7,014 nt of DNA, taken from assembly GCA_015658765.1 (NCBI GenBank), contig DQOE01000062.1:1-7014 (forward strand). Direction: 5' to 3'. Within the stretch, counting starts at the first letter, position 1, and each line of letters opens with the position of its first letter. The notes beneath the pieces were generated by a model. It saw nothing but the letters and a program-made list of their open reading frames with translations. It was not told the DNA's origin and made no database searches. Both the position numbers and the translations under genes were made by a program. Below, one piece after another: positions 1 through 7,014 of this stretch. This stretch comes from Verrucomicrobiota bacterium. GTDB lineage: Bacteria > Verrucomicrobiota > Verrucomicrobiia > Limisphaerales > UBA1096.

Positions 1-743
1 ACGACGAAGAGGATGTGGCGTGTGTTGATGGTGTCGCCCTCTTTTTTGCCGCCGCGCATGCCCTCCATCATCGCCTGGATTTGGCCGGCCATGTCGTGCT
101 GCGACCGCGCCGGCACCTCGGTTTCCTCCATCAGCTTGAGCAGGGTGGTCTGCACCCCCTGGCCGCTCACGTCGCGGCCGCCCTGTTGCTCCGAGGATGA
201 GGCAATCTTGTCGATCTCGTCGATGTAAATGATGCCGTAACGGGCGCGCTCGACGTCGCCGTCGGCCTGCCGGACGAGGTCGCGGACGAGGTCCTCGACA
301 TCGCCGCCGACGTAGCCGGTCTCGGAGAACTTGGTCGCGTCGGCCTTGACGAACGGCACGCCGATCAACTCGGCGATGCTGCGGATGAGGTAGGTTTTGC
401 CGACGCCGGTCGGGCCAATGAGCATGACGTTCTGCTTCGTGTAATGGCCCTGTTCCTCACCGTCGAACGCTTGGCGCACGGCGTTGTAATGGTCGCACAA
501 CGCCACGCTCAGCACTTTTTTGGCCTCCTCCTGCTTGATGACGTAGCGGTCGAGGTGCGTCTTGACGTCGCGCGGCTTGTAGGCGAAATCGAAATCCTCC
601 CGGGCGGGCTCCGGCTCGGGCTGGGTGACGGTGCCGGTCGGCTCAGCGCCGGCGAAGCCGGGTGTGCCGAACGTCTTGAATTGTTTCTGCAGGAAATCCT
701 GCATCTGTTTCTGGAATTCGTCGGGTGATGTGGGGTCGCTCAT
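1..743 (-). CDS. ClpX-like AAA+ ATPase without zinc-binding domain (3' end cut off by window edge)
   Basis: The first 247 residues of an AAA+ unfoldase of the ClpX/HslU type; the rest lies beyond position 1. Walker A GPTGVGKT is at residues 110-117 and Walker B IIYIDEID at 171-178. ClpX-typical stretches are [20 protein letters not shown] (134-153) and [17 protein letters not shown] (190-206). ClpX proteins recognise substrates and feed unfolded chains into the ClpP protease in the cytoplasm. The usual N-terminal four-cysteine zinc domain is absent: residues 1-50 are a Gln/Phe-rich helix followed by a Pro/Glu-rich linker, with no cysteine before C83. After Walker B the segment [19 protein letters not shown] replaces the usual ClpX loop. 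It is probably a paralogue next to a classical ClpX, so no symbol is given. Start: GGAGGA at 751-756 lies 7 bases before the ATG. The frame is open throughout. Confidence 0.9.
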   Translation of the reverse strand, partial: MSDPTSPDEFQKQMQDFLQKQFKTFGTPGFAGAEPTGTVTQPEPEPAREDFDFAYKPRDVKTHLDRYVIKQEEAKKVLSVALCDHYNAVRQAFDGEEQGHYTKQNVMLIGPTGVGKTYLIRSIAELIGVPFVKADATKFSETGYVGGDVEDLVRDLVRQADGDVERARYGIIYIDEIDKIASSSEQQGGRDVSGQGVQTTLLKLMEETEVPARSQHDMAGQIQAMMEGMRGGKKEGDTINTRHILFV

Positions 744-756
744 GTTCGTTTCCTCC

Positions 757-774
757 GGTACTGTATCAAGTACC
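757..774. promoter_or_regulatory. Inverted repeat beside the clpX-like Shine-Dalgarno, in the divergent spacer
   Basis: GGTACT and AGTACC form a perfect 6-bp inverted repeat around a 6-base centre (GTATCA). It lies directly next to the GGAGGA ribosome-binding site (751-756) of the minus-strand ClpX-like gene. In that mRNA it could fold into a small hairpin just upstream of the ribosome site; as DNA it could be a dimeric operator in the spacer shared with tatD. The stem is short and only one copy is seen, so function is a guess. Confidence 0.3.
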
Positions 775-867
775 TCCAAAAATGTAACACACCAGCGGCT
801 TTTTTGAAGGAAAATGACAAACCACCGGGGAGCCGCTACAGTGGCCCGGCCAACGCTTGGCCAAGCG

Positions 868-1674
868 ATGCCGGAATTTTACGACACACACGCCCACTTG
901 GACTTCCCCGATTTCCGCGAGGAGGTGGATGAGGTGGTGCAGCGAGCCGCCGATGCGGGTATCTCGCGCATCGTCACCATCGGCACGGAACTGGAAAGCA
1001 GCCGCCGCGCGATCGATTTGGCCAAGCGCTTCGACGGCGTGTTCGCCGCGGTGGGCTGGCATCCCAACGACTGCCTCTCAGCGCCGGACGATGTGCGCGG
1101 TGAACTCGAGGGCTTGGCCAAGGCGCCGAAGGTGGTGGCCATCGGCGAGATCGGCATCGACCACTACCGGCTGCCGAGCACGCGCGGTGGGTCGGTCGCC
1201 GATGACGAGGCGTTCAAGGCCCGGCAGGTTTCGCTGTTTCAACAGCAGCTCGAGGTTGCGGCCAAGCTTGGGCTGAACGTGGTGGTTCACCAGCGGGCGG
1301 CGTTCGAGGCGTGCGTCGAGGTTTTCGAGCCATTTGCGGATCGTGTACGGGGAGTGTTTCATTGTTTCGTGAACGACCCGGCGGCGGCCCGGCGGGTGAT
1401 CGACTTGGGCTCGCTGGTTAGCTTCACCGGCGTTTGCACCTTCAAGAACGCGGTTGAAGTGAGGGAGTCGCTGGCCTCGGTGCCTCTGGACAAACTGATG
1501 CTGGAGACCGACGCGCCGTTCCTTGCCCCGGTGCCGTATCGGGGCAAACGCTGCGAACCGGCCTACGTGCGGGAAATCAGCCAAGTGGCCGCCGAGACGC
1601 GGGGGATTGGGCTGAAGGAACTGGCCGAGGCCACCGGTGCGACGGCCCGGGATTTTTTCAAGGGGCTGGAATAG
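868..1674 (+). CDS. TatD-family metal-dependent hydrolase / DNase
   Basis: A complete TatD-type hydrolase of 268 residues, the usual length (about 260). These TIM-barrel enzymes hydrolyse DNA ends in the cytoplasm using two metal ions. Expected metal ligands are all present: H8 and H10 in DTHAHLD, E94 in GEIGID, H141 in VVVHQRA, H165 in VFHCF and D215 in LETDAPFL. The family motif [11 protein letters not shown] is at 224-234. Residues 100-115 carry a slightly longer loop ([14 protein letters not shown]) than I expect for the family. Start choice: family members normally begin just before DTHxHLD, which favours ATG 868. That ATG has no ribosome-binding site and is directly preceded by a 14-bp palindrome. 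An in-frame ATG at 814 has GAAGG close upstream and would add 18 residues ([18 protein letters not shown]). TatD, YcfH and YjjV types cannot be separated by eye. Confidence 0.9.
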   Translation: MPEFYDTHAHLDFPDFREEVDEVVQRAADAGISRIVTIGTELESSRRAIDLAKRFDGVFAAVGWHPNDCLSAPDDVRGELEGLAKAPKVVAIGEIGIDHYRLPSTRGGSVADDEAFKARQVSLFQQQLEVAAKLGLNVVVHQRAAFEACVEVFEPFADRVRGVFHCFVNDPAAARRVIDLGSLVSFTGVCTFKNAVEVRESLASVPLDKLMLETDAPFLAPVPYRGKRCEPAYVREISQVAAETRGIGLKELAEATGATARDFFKGLE

Positions 1675-1734
1675 CCTATTTTTTCCGCAAAAACCGCGTG
1701 ATTTTTTTGGGAACGGGGTATAGCTTTCACCGCC

Positions 1735-3378
1735 ATGTGGATTTATCTCCTTATCGGTCTGTTATTACTGATCCTCGCATCGGAGAGTTATTTCAAGGGA
1801 GGAGTCAATGCCTTGCTCACGTTGCTTGGCGTGGTTTTGGCGGTGAATGTCGCCGATTCATTCGGCCCGATGGCGTTCCAGTGGATGGGCGACAAGTGGT
1901 GGCCGATCGATGAAAACCCGTTTTGGAACCGCGCCGCGCCGGTCGTGGCCGGCTTCATCACCCTGGTGGTGATCTTTTCGATCGCCGGCACGGTGGCCAG
2001 CATCATGTTGCGCAAACGGCTGGAGTCCCAGTGGGAAGATTACAAGCTGGAGAACTTCAAGGCCATGAATCGCAAGTTCGGGCTATGCGTTGGCCTGGTC
2101 ACGGCGAGCGTTTACTCGGTGATGGCGCTGACGCTCATTTACCAGTTGGGCAACTTCACCGGGCCGCTCAGGCACGACACGGATCCCTGGCCGCTGAAGA
2201 CGCTGAACGAGGCTCGCGAGCAACTCGACAACACGCCGTTCATCAAGTTGGCGGCCGCGTACAACAACACGCCGGAACTGCACTACGAGGTTCGCGACAC
2301 ATTGGCTCTGTTGTTGAAGAATCGCGCCAGTACGATCGAGGAGCATATGCGCGCCTATCCGGGATTCTTCGCCTTGGGGGAAACGGAGCAAATCAAGGGT
2401 CTGCTGGGAGACGAGGAGGAGGAAGAGGAGGAAGAGGAGGAGGAGGAATACGGGGGCTATGGCGCCGAGGACTATGGCACCGAGGACGAGGACGAGGGCG
2501 GCGATTCGCTGTATGCCATTTGGAAAAGCGGCTCCCTCTCACTGACCAAGCTGTTGAGCAACAGCGAGGTGGTTTCCACTGTCAACGAACAGTATGAGGA
2601 GCTGAAAGCCATCGAGCCAAATTCCACGGAGGAGAAGAAGCTGTTGGCATTCATGGATGATATCCGGCATTTCTTCAAGACCGGCGAGTCGGAGCTTTAC
2701 GGCAGGAATGCCATTGTCGGCCGCTGGAGATTTGCCCCGAACGTTTCACTGCGTGAAAACAAAAAGACACGAACCACCATTTCGGTGGACGAGATGAGGG
2801 GCATTCAGGCCACGGTTGGGAAAATGCGCCGGGTGACTTTGCAGGTTTGGCCGGAGGCGGATCAAAAACAGATTCGCGTCAACGGTCTCTCCGTTGGCGG
2901 TGCTTTCGATGACGTTCTCAAGAAGTTGCGTGCGCTTTACCAAAAGGCCGTTGATGACGGGGATGTTGATGATGACGCGTTCGGCTACGGAGGAGGGTAC
3001 AGCCAGCCGGTTGGTTTTGAGCAGACATACGGAACGCAAGGGGGAGGAGGGGAAAACCAAGGCAAAGTTGACGAGGCGAAGCGGATGTTGACCTGGATTC
3101 AAGCCAAGGATCCCAACTGGGTGCCCAGTCAACTCACCCAAAGCATGCTTAAAGGTGACAGCATGCGGATTGGCTCCGGTAAATGGGAAGGCTCCGGGAT
3201 CCGTTTTAAGGTCACCGTCAAGCCGGACAAGGTGAACTTGAGCAAGGAAGCGGAGTTCCTCGCCGGGAGTTTGAAAGCCGGATGGCCTCTTCGCTCTGGC
3301 AAGCTAAAGACAAACATCGTGAAAGGCCGCCTTCACGTCCAATCTGGAAGAGACGTCTTCGTCTTCACGCGCTATTAG
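1735..3378 (+). CDS. Membrane protein: CvpA-like four-helix N-terminus with long acidic/Gly-rich C-terminal region
   Basis: A 547-residue protein not recognised as a whole. Four hydrophobic segments lie at about residues 2-18, 23-41, 68-92 and 115-138. The stretch GGVNALLTLLGVVLAV after the first helix resembles CvpA (colicin V production) proteins, which share the four-helix plan. The basic loop between helices 3 and 4 suggests a cytoplasmic side there, which would put the roughly 400-residue C-terminal part outside the membrane (inference). That part holds 12 consecutive glutamates (227-238), a Tyr/Gly/Asp/Glu tract (239-257), a probable beta-rich segment containing GRWRF (329-333), a Gly/Tyr/Gln linker (417-443) and a final beta-rich stretch containing GKWEGSGIRFKV. 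No catalytic motif is seen. The ATG at 1735 has no clear Shine-Dalgarno. It lies 60 bases after tatD in the same direction and ends just before a terminator. None of the iterated palindromes occurs in it. Confidence 0.8.
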   Translation: MWIYLLIGLLLLILASESYFKGGVNALLTLLGVVLAVNVADSFGPMAFQWMGDKWWPIDENPFWNRAAPVVAGFITLVVIFSIAGTVASIMLRKRLESQWEDYKLENFKAMNRKFGLCVGLVTASVYSVMALTLIYQLGNFTGPLRHDTDPWPLKTLNEAREQLDNTPFIKLAAAYNNTPELHYEVRDTLALLLKNRASTIEEHMRAYPGFFALGETEQIKGLLGDEEEEEEEEEEEEYGGYGAEDYGTEDEDEGGDSLYAIWKSGSLSLTKLLSNSEVVSTVNEQYEELKAIEPNSTEEKKLLAFMDDIRHFFKTGESELYGRNAIVGRWRFAPNVSLRENKKTRTTISVDEMRGIQATVGKMRRVTLQVWPEADQKQIRVNGLSVGGAFDDVLKKLRALYQKAVDDGDVDDDAFGYGGGYSQPVGFEQTYGTQGGGGENQGKVDEAKRMLTWIQAKDPNWVPSQLTQSMLKGDSMRIGSGKWEGSGIRFKVTVKPDKVNLSKEAEFLAGSLKAGWPLRSGKLKTNIVKGRLHVQSGRDVFVFTRY

Positions 3379-3402
3379 CGGAGCGCCACGCCATTTTTAC
3401 TG

Positions 3403-3430
3403 AAAGCAGCCAAGCGATTGGCTGCTTTTT
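3403..3430 (+). terminator. Rho-independent terminator between converging genes
   Basis: AAAGCAGCCAA (3403-3413) pairs perfectly with TTGGCTGCTTT (3418-3428) around the loop GCGA, and a T run continues to 3430. It lies 24 bases after the plus-strand membrane protein gene. On the minus strand it follows the TAA (3431-3429) of the anti-sigma gene directly, so the T run of one terminator is part of the other gene's stop codon. In the minus direction the hairpin is followed by only TTT, so termination there should be weaker. Confidence 0.88.
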
Positions 3431-3914
3431 ATTTGGGGGTATGGACGGTGTTGGAAGCGGATTTGTCCTGGTAAAAGGAGGAATCGACCTTGGCCGGGAG
3501 TGGTGCCAGTCCGGTGCCTGGGTTCATGAGGATGCGCGGTGGCTGCGCCTCGCTTTTGTTCAGCGGCAGCCCGCTGCCCGCCAGTGTGTTTTGCCTTTGG
3601 CCAAGCGGCTCGGCTGATGTCTCCTCATCGGCTTGGCCAAGCGGTTCCGGCTCCGTCTCGGCCATGTTGGAACCTTCATCCAGAGCGAACAGCACTCCCA
3701 CGCCGATGACGGCTGCAAAGATGGCCGCTGCGGCGCGCAACGGATCCACCTGGTCGTTGAGCCGCTCCCAAAGCGTCGGCTTGGGCGCGGGCTCCTCGAG
3801 TCGCGTCAGCACCTGGTCGGAGAACCGGTCAAAAAAACCTTCCTCCGGTTTTTCTTTTTCCTTTGAAGCCAGCAGTTTCTGCAGCTTGTCGAATTCCTTT
3901 GGGTCGGGTTCCAT
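3429..3914 (-). CDS. Probable membrane-bound anti-sigma factor paired with the ECF sigma gene
   Basis: A 161-residue protein with one hydrophobic helix at about residues 60-78. The N-terminal 59 residues are highly charged and the C-terminal 80 are Pro/Glu/Gln-rich and probably disordered. Its ATG overlaps the stop of the sigma gene by one base (TGATG), a layout typical of translationally coupled sigma/anti-sigma pairs. The N-terminal half would sit in the cytoplasm and hold the sigma factor, with the tail outside (inference from context). There is no HxxxCxxC zinc anti-sigma motif and no cysteine at all. The pattern LQKLLASKEKEKPEEGFFDRFSDQV recalls, from memory, small proteins after ECF sigma genes in Verrucomicrobiota. 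Residues 88-106 contain two EPLGQ units encoded by two copies of the iterated palindrome. A structural membrane protein unrelated to sigma control remains possible. Confidence 0.7.
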   Translation of the reverse strand: MEPDPKEFDKLQKLLASKEKEKPEEGFFDRFSDQVLTRLEEPAPKPTLWERLNDQVDPLRAAAAIFAAVIGVGVLFALDEGSNMAETEPEPLGQADEETSAEPLGQRQNTLAGSGLPLNKSEAQPPRILMNPGTGLAPLPAKVDSSFYQDKSASNTVHTPK

Positions 3915-6900
3915 CACGGTTTCAGGTAGTCGGAGAGGTGGGCCTGCAGTTGTTTGCGGGCGTAGTGCAGCCGGGTGCGGACGGTGTTGGTGTTGCAGTC
4001 CATGATTTCGCCGATCTGTTCGTGCGGCAGTCCCTGCACGTCGTGCAGCGTGACCACCAGCCTGTGGTTTGAAGACAGCTTTTGCATGGCGGCGTTCAAC
4101 ATTCCCTGCAGTTCGTGTCGGTCGACGTTCTGGCGCGGGGTGTCTTTTGAGACCAAGCCAAGCAGTTCCTCGCCCCGGTCCCATTCCTCGTCCATTTGGT
4201 TGATGCTCAGAATCACGCGCCGGCGCTTCGAGCGAATGAAGTTGATGGTGTTGTTGACGGCGATCCGGTAGAGCCAGGTGAAGAAGGACGAGTCGCCCTT
4301 GAACTTGTCGATCTTGCGGAAGGCCTTGATGAAGGTTTCCTGCGCCAAGTCGGCGGCGTCCTCGTGGTTCGAGGTCATGTGGTAGACGGTGGCGTAGATG
4401 CGTTCCTGATACTGCCGAACAAGAGCGTCGCAAGCCTCCATGTCCCCTTTTCGGGCGCGGCTCACGAACTCCTGCTCATTCCATTCCGGCATGGTCTCGC
4501 CACCTTTTGCCGGGGAAACGGTGGAAGGGGATTCCAGCATTTGGACTGACCCGGTACTCAACAAACACCCAGCCCCGCCGATTGTTGCGCCAAAAACAGG
4601 GTCAACTCCTCGAGCGCATCGCGGTGACCGGACTCCCGGAGCTCGCCCAGCGCGTCGCGGGCATCAGCTAGGAGAGCCTCCAATCTGGACTGGGATTGTT
4701 CCAGTGTATTGAACTCCGACAGCCAGCCGCGCAAAATGTTCAATTGGCCGGCATCCCACTTCTCGATCATCCGGCCAAGCTGCGCGGCGACATCGGGGTC
4801 GGCCTGCTCGCAAAGGAGAATCACCGGCAGCGTCGCCTTGCCGCTCGCGATGTCGGTGCCGAGCGACTTGCCGGCCTCGGCCTCGGAGCCGAACAAGTCG
4901 AGGCAGTCGTCGTAAACCTGATAGGCCGTGCCCAGCGCCATGCCGTACTCGCGCAGCGCCCGCGTCTCCCGAGGTTCAGCCCCGGCGAGCGAGGCGCCCA
5001 ACTCGCAGGCGAGCGCAAACAACTCGCCGGTCTTCATCCGGAGCGTGTCGAGATACTCCGCCTGGCCAAGCTGCAGGTTGCCCTGCTGGTGGCTTTGGAT
5101 GATCTCGCCGGAGCAGACCGTGCGCGTGGCGGTGGAGACGGCGCGGCAGACATCCGTGGTCGGGAACTCCGCAGCCAGCCTCAGCGCGTTCGCGAACAGG
5201 CAGTCGCCGACGAGCACCGCCGTGGTGTTGTCCCACTTGCGGGCGAGCGTCGGGCGGTTGCGCCGCAACTCTGCCCCGTCCATGATGTCGTCGTGCAGCA
5301 GCGTGGCCAGGTGCACCATCTCGATGATCACCGCGGCCTTGATGACAGAGTCGTTCCAGCCGCCGACACAATTCGCCGCCAAGCCGGTCAGCGTGGCGCG
5401 AAGCTGCTTGCCCTGGTTGGCCAGCGCGTACTCGGCGTACGGCGCGATCTCGGGATCAAACGCCGCAACCTGCCCGGCCAACTCCTGCTGCACCCCGTCG
5501 AGGAACGGCACCACCGACAAGGCGATCTCCGACCATTCGGCGGTTGTCTCTTGGGTGATGGGGGCGTCCGGAAGCGGGGACGTTTGGGTTCCGGCTGTTA
5601 ACATTCCTGAAAAAAGCTACCGATTTGCCGCCGCCGAGTCAATCGCCGCCCGCTTGGCCAAGTCGGCGGTAATGGATGACGTCGAAATCGCCCGACTCGC
5701 GGAGCGTCTCCCCGGCGTCGAACATCGGCTCGAACTCCGGGAAAAAGGCGTCGCCCTCCACCTCGTGCTTCACCACGGAGAGGTACAAATCGGAACATTG
5801 GCCAAGCGCCTGGGCGTAAACCTGCGCGCCGCCGCAGATGAAAATCGTCCGGCCGCCGAGATCGTCCGCTTGGCCAAGCGCATCGAGACTGCCGATTGTG
5901 CGGACACCGGCGATCGGCTCGTCGCTCCGCGTCAGCACAATCGTCTCGCGGCCCGGCAACGTGCGGCCGATCGACTCGAACGTCCTGCGCCCCATCACCA
6001 GCACGTGGCCCATCGTCGTCTGCTTGAACCACTCGAAGTCCTCCGGCAAATGCCACGGGATACTGTTGCCGCGACCGATCACCCGGTTCAACGACATGGC
6101 CGCGATGGCCTTGAAGGGCAGGGCGGCCATCATTCAAACCGCGATGGGCGCCTTGATCGACGGATGCGGATCGTAATGTTGCAATTCGAAGTCGTCGTAG
6201 CGGAACGAGTAAATGTCGCCCACGTCCGGGTTGAGCGTCATCCGCGGCAGCGGCCTTGGCTCGCGCGCCAGTTGCAGCTTGGCCTGGTCGAGATGATTCG
6301 AGTACAGGTGCAGGTCGCCGAACGTGTGAATGAACTCGCCCGGCTTCAGTCCGCACACCTGCGCCACCATCAGCAGCAACAGCGAGTACGACGCGATGTT
6401 GAACGGCACACCGAGAAACAGATCCGCGCTGCGCTGATACAACTGGCAGCTCAACACGCCGTCGCACACGTTGAACTGCATCAGCGCGTGGCAAGGCGTC
6501 AGCGCCATCTGGTCGAGTTCGCCGGCGTTCCACGCGCTGATAATGTGCCGCCGGCTGTCCGGGTTGTTTTTCAGCCCGTCGATCAGCCGGTCAACCTGAT
6601 TCACCGAGCCGCCATCCGGTGCGCGCCAGTCGCACCATTGCGCGCCGTACACCCGGCCAAGGTCGCCGTTCTCGTCCGCCCACTCGTCCCAAATCGTCAC
6701 CCCGTTGTCATTGAGATATTGGACGTTCGTGTCGCCCTTTAGGAACCACAGCAACTCGTGGATGATCGAGCGCAAATGCAGCTTTTTCGTCGTGAGTACG
6801 GGGAAAGTTTCGCCGACCGGAAACCGCGCCTGCGCCCCGAACACCGACAGCGTGCCGGTGCCGGTGCGGTCGCCCTTGGCCCTGCCCTCAGCCAAAACCA

Positions 6901-7014
6901 GCCGCAAAAGATCAAGATACTGAACCATGCGCGCGCAATGTAAACCACCCCCGCCCACCCGGTCGAGAGCGGGCGTCAATCGAGCGTGCGGAGCACGGCT
7001 TGGGCGGCTCGAGT

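Overview
The window reads as ordinary chromosomal DNA from a GC-rich, Gram-negative-type bacterium. The best guess is a member of the Verrucomicrobiota, for two reasons recalled from family knowledge rather than searched. One is a ClpX-like AAA+ ATPase that lacks the ClpX zinc finger. The other is a small membrane protein after an ECF sigma gene whose N-terminus has the pattern LxKLLxxK..P..GFFDxF. No rRNA, tRNA, CRISPR array, transposase or phage gene is visible, and no gene-free stretch exceeds 300 bases.

Layout. Positions 1-743 (minus) hold the N-terminal 247 residues of the ClpX-like unfoldase, cut by the window edge. A 124-bp divergent spacer follows. Then, on the plus strand, come a TatD-family metal-dependent hydrolase (868-1674) and a 547-residue membrane protein with a CvpA-like four-helix N-terminus and a long acidic and glycine-rich C-terminal part (1735-3378). 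A strong hairpin terminator (3403-3430) separates these from a minus-strand gene set that runs leftwards from the right edge: possibly the last codons of an unknown gene (6976-7014), thymidylate synthase thyA (6134-6928), dihydrofolate reductase folA (5639-6133), a long-chain trans-prenyl diphosphate synthase (4558-5604), an ECF sigma factor (3914-4492) and its membrane-bound probable anti-sigma partner (3429-3914).

How the genes work together. ThyA makes dTMP and releases dihydrofolate, which FolA reduces again; their genes abut as TGAATG. The prenyl synthase 34 bases on probably makes the side chain of a quinone or a polyprenyl precursor. The sigma gene and its partner overlap by one base (TGATG), as expected for a sigma/anti-sigma pair. 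The ClpX-like protein belongs to protein quality control; TatD is a general nuclease/hydrolase.

The most unusual signal is not a gene. The palindrome TTGGCCAA, usually extended to (C)GCTTGGCCAAGCG, occurs eight times in 7 kb, where about 0.1 would be expected by chance. Copies fall inside tatD, folA and the anti-sigma gene and directly against the tatD start. In most copies it is read as Leu-Gly-Gln. This looks like a highly iterated palindrome comparable in style to cyanobacterial HIP1 or to DNA uptake sequences.
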